Below, in pieces: positions 41,487-52,900 of a stretch of DNA of 64,000 nt. The DNA comes from an uncultured Eubacteriales bacterium. GTDB lineage: Bacteria; Bacillota; Clostridia; Christensenellales; UBA1242. The translations under genes were made by a program, and so were the position numbers. Below the pieces are notes generated by a model. That model worked only from the letters and a program-made list of their open reading frames with translations, was not told the origin of the DNA and did no database searches. The stretch's first letter is position 1. Each line of letters starts with the position of its first letter. Location: NCBI GenBank assembly GCA_902496015.1, contig CABUZJ010000001.1, positions 124,001 through 188,000 on the forward strand, in the 5' to 3' direction.

Positions 41487-42176
41487 ATGCAAGAACTGTT
41501 AAAATATCAGGATTTAGATAATCAATTAAGAAAATTATCGGGCATATTAAATGCAAGCGAAAGCAGAAAAAAGGCTAATCAAATGCAACAATATTTAAAA
41601 GATTCACAAGTAAAATTAATAAACTTGGATAAAGCTTCGGGACAAGTTGTTGACTTGCTTAGTAAATTAAAACAAGAAGAAAATGCTGTTATTGAAAAGG
41701 TTGAAATGCTTTTAAAAAAAGAAGGTAAAATTAGTTTAGAAGATTATGAAATTACTTCAAATGACATTTCAAAACTTATTGAAAGATTGTCTAAAATTGA
41801 AAGAGATTTAAATAATGTGCAAAATAAATTAATTTCTATTAATAAAGAATTTGAGGGATTAATGAAAAATGCAAAGACTGCTAGAAATAATTTGAATATT
41901 TATAAACAAGAATATGATAAGCAAAAGGCACAATATGAACCACAAATTGAAAAACTTAAACAAGAACTTAATGAGCAAAAGAAAAGGGTGAAACCTGAAT
42001 TGTTAGCAAAATATAATGCCAAAGCAGAAGGTAAAATTTTTCCAATTTTTGTATCTTTAAAAGATAATCGTTGTAGTGGGTGTAGAATGGAAGTTTCGGC
42101 TAGTAAAATTAAAGACTTGAAGAATGGCAATTATGTTGAATGCGAAAATTGTGGCAGAATTATATATTATGTTTAA
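41487..42176 (+). CDS. Coiled-coil protein with C4 zinc ribbon (CT398/YacH-like)
   Basis: 229 residues: a long antiparallel coiled coil (1-175) and a C-terminal zinc ribbon, C-S-G-C-R-M-E-V...C-E-N-C-G-R. Proteins of this form are widespread, often near nif3-like or sigA genes, and are thought to be adaptor proteins or nucleic-acid binding; function is not settled. AAGGAGA precedes the ATG and a clear terminator follows at 42193-42224. Confidence 0.75.
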   Translation: MQELLKYQDLDNQLRKLSGILNASESRKKANQMQQYLKDSQVKLINLDKASGQVVDLLSKLKQEENAVIEKVEMLLKKEGKISLEDYEITSNDISKLIERLSKIERDLNNVQNKLISINKEFEGLMKNAKTARNNLNIYKQEYDKQKAQYEPQIEKLKQELNEQKKRVKPELLAKYNAKAEGKIFPIFVSLKDNRCSGCRMEVSASKIKDLKNGNYVECENCGRIIYYV

Positions 42177-42192
42177 TGTTTAATTAATAATG

Positions 42193-42226
42193 AAAAAAGA
42201 CCTTAAAAAATTAAGGTCTTTTTTAT
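42193..42226 (+). terminator. Intrinsic terminator after the zinc-ribbon gene
   Basis: AAAAAAGACCTTAA pairs with TTAAGGTCTTTTTT around a four-base loop. Confidence 0.88.
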
Positions 42227-42259
42227 GAATTTTATTTTTAAATATGAATAAAATTTACT

Positions 42260-43252
42260 ATGAAAAAAGGTATAACTATTTCATTAATATTAATGGGTGC
42301 CTTTATTGGTGTTGGTTTTGCAAGTGGAAAAGAATTAGTAACTTTTTTCGCTAGATTTGGAGAATTTGCAATTTTTTTAGCGTTAATCGCTGGATTATTT
42401 TTTGGTTTGATTGTTTGGTTAAAAATAAAAACTGAAAATTCTTATAATAAAATAGGTAAATTGTTTGATTCGTTTTTTGTAGTTTGTAGTTTTATTGTGG
42501 TTTCCGCAATGCTTGCTGGAATTATTGATATTGACAAAAATTTTGGGTTTAAAAACTATATTCTTTCAGTTTGTTTGATTTTAGTTTGTTTGATTTTAGT
42601 TAGTATTGGTGTAAAATCTATTGAAAAAATTAATAAAATATTTATTCCAACAATAATTATTACTATAATTTTAATAGCAGTTTTACAAATAAGCCAAAAT
42701 AATTTTAGTGTAAATAAAAACCTAATAACAATTAGTGCTAATGGAAATAAATTACAGGCAATTGGATTTATGTTGCTTTATGTGGGTATGAACATTTTAA
42801 CCATTTCACCAGTGCTAGATTTAGTTAAAACTAAATTAACAACTAATAAAGAAAAAAATGTTTGTTGTATTTGGTTTGGTTTGTTTATTGCACTTTTATT
42901 AGTTGTTTGTGTTGCGATGCTCGTAGTTGCAAAAAATTTTGATAGTTCAATGCCTTTACTTGCTATTGCTGTAAATGTATCAGTGGTTATTGGAAGCCTT
43001 TACAAAATATTAATTACAATGGGCTTAGTGACAACATTAATATCTTCGGCTATTGTTGTTAAAGAAAAAATAATGAATATGTTTAACATTAGCAATAATT
43101 TTATTGCTAGCATGTTGTTATTTATTGCAGGGTTTAGTGTGAGTTTAATTGGTTTTGCTAATATAATAAATATTATATATCCACTAATAGGAATTGTTGG
43201 AATTGTTTATTTTATTTATACAATTTTAACATATTTAAAAATGCGTAAATAA
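42260..43252 (+). CDS. YkvI-family membrane transporter
   Basis: 330 residues with about ten hydrophobic helices. The start G-A-F-I-G-V-G-F-A-S-G-K-E-L-V-T-F-F-A-R-F-G is the unwound-helix signature of the YkvI family, which belongs to the LeuT-fold (APC) superfamily. Substrate unknown. No Shine-Dalgarno site is obvious. A 15-base tandem duplication near 42568-42598 repeats V-C-L-I-L inside one helix. Confidence 0.75.
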   Translation: MKKGITISLILMGAFIGVGFASGKELVTFFARFGEFAIFLALIAGLFFGLIVWLKIKTENSYNKIGKLFDSFFVVCSFIVVSAMLAGIIDIDKNFGFKNYILSVCLILVCLILVSIGVKSIEKINKIFIPTIIITIILIAVLQISQNNFSVNKNLITISANGNKLQAIGFMLLYVGMNILTISPVLDLVKTKLTTNKEKNVCCIWFGLFIALLLVVCVAMLVVAKNFDSSMPLLAIAVNVSVVIGSLYKILITMGLVTTLISSAIVVKEKIMNMFNISNNFIASMLLFIAGFSVSLIGFANIINIIYPLIGIVGIVYFIYTILTYLKMRK

Positions 43253-43932
43253 AAATATGCAAAAATATAACATTATGATTAAAAATTATTATAAATATTA
43301 TAATTATAACAATAATATGCGTATTATTTACAACATTTAGCAAACCATATAAAAAATATTTTATTGTAATTTTATAATGAAAAATTTATTTTTACAATAT
43401 GTATATTACAATAATGTGTAAACTTTTAAAATTTTCCACTACCATTTTGATAATAAGAAGTCATTTATATGAAAGAAACTTTGAACTGATATGAAACTAC
43501 TTTTAGCAGATATGCGACTTTTTTATAAAAATTATTTTAGAAGATTAAAAAATAAGGAGAGAGAATGAAGATAACAATTATGTAAAATTCTTATTTTTTG
43601 TGATATTTATTTGGTAACTTTTTTATTTTATTATATAATATATTTAACATTATGTAAGGATATTCATTTTGTTAAAATTATTTTAATTAATTGAAAACTG
43701 ATGTAATGAATGAGAAGAGCGAGTATTGATGAAACCATTTTTGTGAGTGCAACAAAATGTTCATTATGTGCAACAACTAAATTAAATAAATTTTGCTTGT
43801 AATTTAAAGTTTATAATTTTTAATTAATTTTAGTTTAATGCGTATAGGTTGATGTTAATTTAGGTAATGATTTATTATTAAGATTTTGAAAAATTTTGAA
43901 AAATTTTGGTTATACTAAGGGAAGGAAAACTT
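43253..43932. other. 680-base AT-rich region before the giant gene
   Basis: No gene of normal size. It contains a perfect Shine-Dalgarno site followed by a six-codon reading frame (43565-43585), a TACCATTTTGATA resembling the XRE operator (43440-43452), and many A/T tracts. A structured RNA was looked for and not found convincingly. Confidence 0.5.
43565..43585 (+). other. Six-codon open frame with strong ribosome site (leader peptide or gene remnant)
   Basis: AAGGAG (43554-43559) is followed 5 bases later by ATG AAG ATA ACA ATT ATG TAA. It could be a leader peptide, or the surviving start of a deleted gene. Confidence 0.3.
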
Positions 43933-46900
43933 ATGAAAAAATCATTAAAAATTTTTTTAATAATTTTAATTTCTATTGTGGCACTTGCTGGACTTTCAGT
44001 TGGCGCCTATTTCTTATTTAAAGAAGATACTAAAACGCAGGGTGGTAATAAGTATACCGAGATTGAAAAAGATTTTATAGACAGCATTAATGGCAGTGCT
44101 GGAAAGGTGGAAAGTGAAGAGCAAGATGTTGTTTTACCTGTTAATGTTAGTTTAAGTCAAGTTGATGATATTTACGATAAATATATTGTTGCAACGATTA
44201 ATGGCAACCAAGAAATTATTAAAAGAGCAAATGTTCCATATATTATTGAGTTTGAAGAAGATTTTGATGAAATTATTGCAATTAATAGCGATTATGCACT
44301 TGTAAAGTCTTCACAAGTTGCAGGTGCAAAACCTTTTATTGTAAATCTTGAAACAGCACAAACTATTATTGATAACCTTGAGTATAATAGTTATTTTGAT
44401 AGAGATAATAAAATTACTTATGCTGGGTATGCTTTTGTTGGAGATTACTTGGTTATATCTACAAGCACAAATAGTGCTAGACTTGGTTATAATGATGATT
44501 TTATTGTTAGAGTTTATAATTTAAAAACAGGACAATTACAATTAGATTTACAATCTGGGAAAGATTTGATTAATGGAGATAAAGTTCTAAAGTATAGTAC
44601 ATCTGACAAATATTTATTAATAAAAAGTTTGAAAAAAAGTGCTATTTATGATTTAAGTAATGCTAATGATTTAATTGTCCCAGAAGTTGTTTCATATTTT
44701 AATGACATATATGAACCAATTGGTTCTTCTGGTGAAAATGATTTTGATTATATTTTAGAAAATGGAACAAAATATAAAATTAAAACGGAATATAGGTTAT
44801 CTGTTTTAAGTGATAATAGAATTTTTGTTAGTGTTTTAACACAACCTGATTTGCAGGAAGATGCTAGTTTTTGGCTTGAAAAGTATAACCCAGAAGGTGA
44901 CAATTTACAAAGATATTTTAATCAAACATGTTTTGTTTATGATATAGCAAATAATGCTCAAATTTCATTCAATACCAATGGAAATTATGTTTTTGTGGGT
45001 AACAGCATGCTAGATGGATTTGCTTTAATTATTTCATGTCCTATTTATGATGAAAATGAGTATTTGGCAAAAGGGGCTAATTTAGACAAACAAACTGCAA
45101 CATATTATCAAATTGCAACCATGTCTTCAGTTTTAACTTATGATTATTCAAGTTATGGGGATATTATCGGGTTTTATGATGATAAAATTATATGTTGTAA
45201 ATCATACGAAGCAGATAGTGGTATAAAATCGATTTTAAACCTAAATGGAGAAAAGGCTTTTGATTTGCCTAAATCTTCTTGGGTTGCCGATAAGAAAACT
45301 TATGATGGTTATTTTGTTGTTTATAATGGGATAAGATATGGAATTTGTGACATTAATGGGAATTTAGTTCTTGATATTCTTTATTCTCAAATTTCCCCAG
45401 TTATTGGAGGGCATAGCATTGTTATAAGTTCATCTGGTAGAGTTTATAACTTTGATGTTGCTAACAAAACCCTTGTTGAAATAGACAATTTTTATAATGA
45501 GTTTATTAGTTATGCAATGAAAGGTGTTGAATATTATGTTACTAACACCGATGGAAAATATCAAATTTACAATATTCAAGGCACACTATTAGTTGACAAT
45601 TTAGACCAAATTAAAATTATTGACACACCTGGTGGGGTTAAAATATTATTTGAGGAACAAGAAAATAATATAAGAGCATTAATTTCAAAAAATGTTGAAA
45701 TTGAAACAGATAGAGTTGTAGCTTCGGTTACTTATAATTATGTTCCTAAATACAACACTGGTAATGGTGTTGTTTTTGCTGATAATGTTAATAATTTGTT
45801 AGTTAATTCAAATAATGCTAATACTGTTGCTGAAAAAGAAACTTTATTTTCAAATTTTAATATTGAAACTAATGAGATAAATGGGGTAAAATATTATAGC
45901 GTTATTGCTGGTGAAGCAAGTAAGGCTAAATCGTTTAACATTAGTGAATTACTTATAGAATTTTTTAATGATTCAAGTCTAAATCAAGTAAATATTTTCG
46001 ACGATAGCGTTTATTCCTACTATAACGATTTATTTTCAAATGGCAATTTTACATTTAAAGAATTTGAGCAAATTATTTATCCAGTTGATGGTAATGAGGA
46101 TATTTACATTAACATAAATGTAGCACTACAAGTAAGATTTTTGTTTTATGGTTATAATGGAAATAATACATGGGAAAACAGAGATAATTGGAAAGACGAG
46201 TATTTAAACAATTTTAGTACTGATAAAAATTCACTTTTACATTTTGATGTACAAGCAGTATTCAATATAACTTGTTCTAATGGATATTATTTTGCAATGG
46301 GTGATCCAACTATGGTTCAACTTAGTTCAGCAGAAACAATATCATTTCAGCAAGAAGAAAACAAAAAACTGTATGTTAACGCAAATTATCCATCAAATAG
46401 TATTAAAATTAATTATGAAATAGGTGGGGAAAACTTTGCATCACCAGTTAATGATAATAGTGAATTTTTTATCCTTCTTGGATTGTTTAAAGTTACTATT
46501 GCTCCTATTCTATATGCTAATTTTAATGTCAATTTAAGTAAAGATGGAAATAGCTTCAATTATATATTTAAAGATTTTTTAGGCTATGAACCAAATTACA
46601 TAGGAGATATTAGTTTAATTCAAATTTCTAAAATAGAAAATAATAATGGTTATACGGATTATTATTTTCAAACAAAAAATGGTGTTTTCTTTTTGGGCGA
46701 TAATAAAGTTAGCACATCTAGTATACTTTTAGGTGAAAGTATAAATTTAACAATTTATGAATCATATGTAGATGTAAATTTTAAAGATGTTGATGAAACT
46801 ACTGGCCAAGAATATGACATAATTGCAAATGCCATAAATACAGGGAATGATGGCAGTGATGGTAAAGTAATTATTAAAGACAAAGAAGGAAATGTTTTAA

Positions 46901-49900
46901 CTGACGAGCAATTCAATGACTTACTTAATGCTTTTACCCAACTTAATGAAGGAGAATATTATTATACAATTTATTCAGGTGGGACTACGGCAAATGGTGG
47001 TTATAACAATATTGGATTTACAGAGGGGTCTGGACTTTATGGAATTATTAATAATGTAAAAGCTAAAGAATTTCCATTTACTTTTGAAAAGGCGGGTTAT
47101 AGCTTTAATGGGCTAGAATTTGAAAACGCTGGAATAAGTTATGCTTATTTTAACCCAGTTTATATACATAATAATAATTCGATTGCAATTAATGGCTATT
47201 TAGGAACTAAATTATCTACTGTTACAAAAACTATACAAATCGTAGAATTTCCTGATGGAGAACCTGTTGGATTTTCTTCTTATGAAGTTAACCCAATTTA
47301 TCAAATGTTTTATAACCCGATTGACACAGAAAAGTATGTTTATGTTCAAGATGTTGATGCCGAAGGTAATTTAAGTGGCACTCCTTATAAATATAATAGT
47401 TGGAGATATAATAGTTCAACTGACGCGAAGTTATTAATGATGTGGGAAGCAAAGCCATTTGATATGTATTTTTATGCTGAACAAGAAACATTGAATGGCA
47501 TTAACTTAGTAGGGTCAGCATCGAGTGGAGATAGAGATTGGTTTTTTGAAGATTTGGAAAGTGAAGGAAATTTTTCTTTTGATTCAAACATATTTGGAGA
47601 TATATTAAAAAATAGTGAAGTAATTACTGGCGGTTATATTGGAAATAATGCAGTGGAAGTTATGCAGTCGAAAAATAAGGTTGATTTTGGTGCTGAAATT
47701 TTAGGACTTCCAATTCCTGTAAAATATGGTTATGATTTTGTTGGTTGGCAACCTATGAAGGTTGAAAATGGTGTATTATTACCAATTGAAAGTGCTGGAA
47801 TTATAAAAGGAAACGCAATTACTTTAAATTCTTATAATTGTGATGTTTGGAATGTGAATGGCCAATTACATTTTAAGGCTGTTTTTGAAGAAAAAGAATA
47901 TATCCTTAAAATTAATGTTGGTGAAGATAGCTTTTTTGCTGAAAATGGTCTAACGGTTAGTGCTGATTTAAATGATTGGACAGAAGGTTGTGGTGGTTGG
48001 AGCATCACTCGTGATGGAAATAATGTTATTCTTTCAAGAGTGTTAAAATTTAGTGAACTTAATAGTTTAAACCAAACAACTTGGGAAGTTCCTAGTCCGT
48101 TAGGCACTAGATGGCAAATAGTAAATTATAATCTTTCTCTTTATAATTCAAATCCTAATTCTAGTGATAGTGAAACAAATGGCTATGTTGATGTTAATTA
48201 TATCCCTTATGAATTAAATAATAGAGGGCAATATGTTCAGTCAAATTTTAAGCCCGGATTAGCAAGGAATTTTGATTTAGTGCAGATGCTTAACACTTTA
48301 ACCCAAGGCGTGAAAAACACTACTTACAACTCGGGCAAAAGTTTTTATTTAGATTCTATTAATGGCATTACTAATTCTCAAGATGAATTTTCTTATTATA
48401 TTAACAATGGATTTAACATTGAAAGCCTTAACCTTATTGCAACGCCAATTATTGTTGATTATTTTGTTGAACTTAATGCTTTTGGGTTTACGGATGCCGA
48501 AGTTTCTGGGCAATATGTTGTTAATGATAGCGCTTTTGATATTTCTTCTTCGGGAGTTTTTCCTAATAATGTTGCGAAAGTTGAAGCGTATAGTGGAGTT
48601 GACTTTTTAGGTTTAAGTTGCAATAGTCTTGATTATAGGTTTAGCATGCTTAGCATAAGACTTTATGTTGGTGATGGCAATAAATCTGTTGACCTGAATT
48701 TTGAAATTATTTGGAAAAACAATATATATTTTGGAATTAACTATTTAAATTACTCATTAAATGGTTTTGGAGCAGAAACACTTTCAGGAACGGAAGTTGC
48801 TAATATTATTGGGTTAGATAGTGAAGAGCAAATTAATAATATTGTTGGTTTTAACGATGATTTTACAAAAATTAACATTTCTATTCCTCAACTAAAATTT
48901 GGGACACAAGCGGAAGAAATCGAAGATATTATTAAGTTAGAAGATGAAAAAAGTGGAAATTTAAAACAAATTTATATTCGTTCAGTTGAATTGAATTTTG
49001 AAGTTAGTGAAACAAGCTATGAAATTGTTATGAGTGCGCATGATAGTGTCATTGTTTCTAATTTTGATGATGCAACAATAAATGATATTGCAAACATGCA
49101 AGTTCAGGCAAATGAGTCTTTAAATAGCAATAAAAATGTGGCAATTAATATAGGGGCTGTGGAAGATATTCAACAAAATGTTTCAACAATAGATGGAGTA
49201 AATGGCAAAGATGGCTATGCAATAACTAGTGTTGGTAGAAAAAATACCAAAATATTAAGTTTGCTTTCAGGTGGTGAATTTACTGGTGAAACAAGTGTTT
49301 ATTCTCATTTAATAAAAAATATAGCTATTGCAAATTTACAAACCATTTATAATAATGGCAACTTTGAATATGTTGTAAATGATTATATTATAGTTACCAT
49401 AGTATTTAATGTGTCTTACTCGCTAGCGGGGGAAATTCAAGTTTTTGCTCAAATAAGTGACACTTTATTTAATGCAGATAATCCAACTGGTGTTGAGGGA
49501 GTAACTCAAAGTGTGGATTTTGGGGCAAATGGTTCTGCATCGGTTGCTCTTTGTAGTGGCGATATTTTAAATTTACAAATATCTTCTAAATCAAGGGGTA
49601 CATTTGATTTATTTGCAAGTGTTCAACTTATGGGAAGCGGAAACGAAGAACCAACTATTAATAATGATAAACTTGTGGCTGGTGTGTTTGAAGAATTAAC
49701 ACAAGGTGAATTTGAAAATAATGTTTATTTAGATAATGATTTAGATGATGAAAATTCATCAAGTTTACTTGGTGAAAATGCTTTTAATGCAATAACTACT
49801 AAGACTTTAACTTATAATGCGATTGCAGGTTATTATTTGAAATCTTTAAAAATTACAACATCATCAGGAGTTAGTTTAGATGTTTTAAAAGGTTATCCTT

Positions 49901-52900
49901 CATTTGAAATTAGCAATGGTAGGTTAAAATATAATTATAATATTTTTAATCTAAGTTCTTCAACTCCTTATTATTTTGAAAATACACTTATTTCTGTTGA
50001 AAATTTGCCTTCACAAAGTCAAGAAAGTAGTGCACAGATTTCTATAAAATTATATGGATTATATAGAAAAGTAACAATCGAAGCATTTTATGAAAGCATA
50101 ACAACTGTGTTTGTTGATAATCAAATTGTAAATTTTAATGGGAATAATTTAAGTGAATTAGACTTTGACATAGTATTAAATTATGCAAATTCAAGTGAAA
50201 GTTTTAAAGATTTAACAATAAATCAATACCCTGAAAGTGTTTTAGATAATGAAATAACCACCGGCAATTATTATATTGCTGGAATTAATGAAAATGTTAG
50301 TCCAAATAGATATTATGCAGTATTTATGTTTTTGGGAAAGAACATAAGCAGTTTAGATTTCTCGATTGTTGATAGTTTTAGAAACTATGAAGATATTTCA
50401 AAGATTGGTGGAATAGACCTTGCAAGTGGCACTAAATATGTGAATGGAATTTTTCCTAATAATAATGCCGTTACCATTATTTTAAATAAAATATTGCATA
50501 ATTTAGACTTAACATTAGACTTTGGTTATTCTAGCGATAGTGGCTGGCAAAGTTATGCAAGCTTTGAATATTATCAAAGAGAAAATTATGCGAATTTTAA
50601 TACCTTACTAGAAAAGAGATTGAAAGATTCATTTAGTTTATTGTATTATGATGCCTTATCAAATCCTTTATCTCAATCGCCAGCTGTTATAACTGAACTT
50701 GCAAGAAATTATGTGTTACAATATTTTAATAGCACTAATGTGGTTATGTTATATAAACCTTTCGCAGGATATAATGCTAATGTTCTAGTTGTTGATAGGA
50801 ACGGGAATGCATTAAATAGTAATGCTTGTTCTGTAACTGATGATGGGGAGTTTAAAAGAATTACTATAAATGCAAGTTATTTAACAGAAGATAGAACTAT
50901 AAGTATTAGATTTGAAGCAAATAAATATCAATTGCAATATATGCCAAATAAGCCAAGCACATCTAATGAAGACGATAATGTTTTATATTATGCAAATAGT
51001 GTTCTTGGCGAAAGTGGCGACGATATTTATGTTATTGATGTTTGGTTTGATGGTTTAGTGAATGCTGTTAATCATATAACTTATCCAGATGATAATTTAA
51101 GGCTTATTGGGCATGACTTTGTGGGTTGGTTTACTACAAGTGAAGCTTCTGGTGGCTATGAATTAAAACAAAATGAAACGCCTTTAAATGAAAATTTTAT
51201 TAATGCGGATACTCCAAATATTATTAATTTAATTTATGCTAGATGGAAGGTTAAGAATATAATTGTTACTTTTATGCCAAATGATAAAAGTGCAGGAAAT
51301 GGGTCTACATTTGCAAGCTTTTCTACTCCTATTCAAATCAGTTATAATTATAATGATGTTTATGGTGCTAGTATGCCAATTCCAACAAGAAATGGCTACA
51401 CATTAGATGGGTGGTCTAAAAATTCTGGGTTAATAGGTGGGCAACTTACTAAGATAACTAGCGAAGATAGAGTTGATGAAAATGATGATTATAGACTTTA
51501 TGCTAGATGGAAACCAAATGAATATAATGTTACTTATAACTTGCCAGACAGGGACATAGATGGAAATATATTTGCAAATTTTGGTAGCACGCCAAAGTTT
51601 AATGACAATCCGTTTGGAATGAATGAAATTAATGTTATATCTCAAACAGCAACTAGCCTTACGATTTCTATGTTGTTTGATAGCGTTTATCCTGCTTCGC
51701 CAATGCCATATGCAACATGCACAGGGTTCGACTTTTTAAGGTGGGCAGTAAATAATAATGAAGACTTAACAATTGGTGAAAACACATCTTTAATTTGGGA
51801 ACATGTAAGTGACAATAAAGTTGAAGTGTGGTCTCAGTGGCAATTGCAAGGTGTTAAAGTTGTTTTAATTACTACACCAAATTCAACTGGAACCATTGAA
51901 GACGGAAATATATTGGAGCGTTTGGCTAAAACATTTAATAATACATCAACAACTAATAATTTGCTTGAATGGCTATTAAAAGATAAAAATGGTGGAAATA
52001 ATGGGGTAATAAATAACTTTTACTCATATACCACAACAGGTGATGATGGGTCAAGAGTGGTTTATAATATTAATATTCCATATTATTCACCAGAGGGAAC
52101 CATTCTTTCAAATGGAATAGATAATTTAAAAGCACCTGAATCTGCTGGTTACATTTTTCAAGGATATTATTATTATAATAATACGAGTTTTGTGAAATAT
52201 ATTGAAGAAAACGCAAGTGGTGATTGTCAATTAACAAAGCGCTGGAATTTGGAATGGAATAAAATAAACCCTATAAAACTATATGCTGGTTGGGTAATTA
52301 AAAATTTTGAAGTAAAATTTACAATTGGTGATGAATTTAGTGGGTTATTTAGTGGTTTAGGTTTAGGATATGCTGATTATACAGGGGAAAATGCATTTGA
52401 CTACCTACTTAATTCAAGCTTATCATTAAATATTGAGATTTGGACAGCAGATGATGATAACTCATCAAATATTAGTAGCACTTACATTTCTTCTGCTGGA
52501 ACATATACATTTAAATTAGAGTTTTATCAGCGATTAGTTTTAACCATGAATATGGCAGAAGGGCATTATTTATCTAAGATTATAGTTGGTGATGGAACAG
52601 AGTTTGTGGGAACATGGGATAACATTAATAAACAAACGAGTGGGCTTTCTTCATTTAGAAGCGGATATGAAAGACAAGGGTTGTTAGATAATTTTGCATT
52701 GCTTTATGATGTTTATTATGGTGAGAATTCTGATCAACCTGACGACAAGAAATATAAGCAAGATATAGTTAATAGTGGAATTAGTCATATTGTAACAGAT
52801 TATGACATTATCTTTGAATTTGCAAGACAATATTTTAATGTGACCATTGTGCAGTTAAGACAAAATAATAATGGATCTTTAACTGAATTTAATAGGATTA

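Noticed and set aside
42568..42598. 15-base tandem duplication in the YkvI-like gene
   Set aside because: It only repeats V-C-L-I-L within a hydrophobic helix and fits ordinary slippage in low-complexity coding DNA.
43440..43452. Third XRE operator (TACCATTTTGATA)
   Set aside because: One arm is broken (GATA for GGTA) and there is no promoter spacer around it. Chance is likely in AT-rich DNA.
43480..43560. Hammerhead-like core (CTGATATGAAAC) and similar CTGATG...GAAAC pieces up to 43740
   Set aside because: The conserved CTGATGA box is imperfect and no flanking stems I and III could be drawn.
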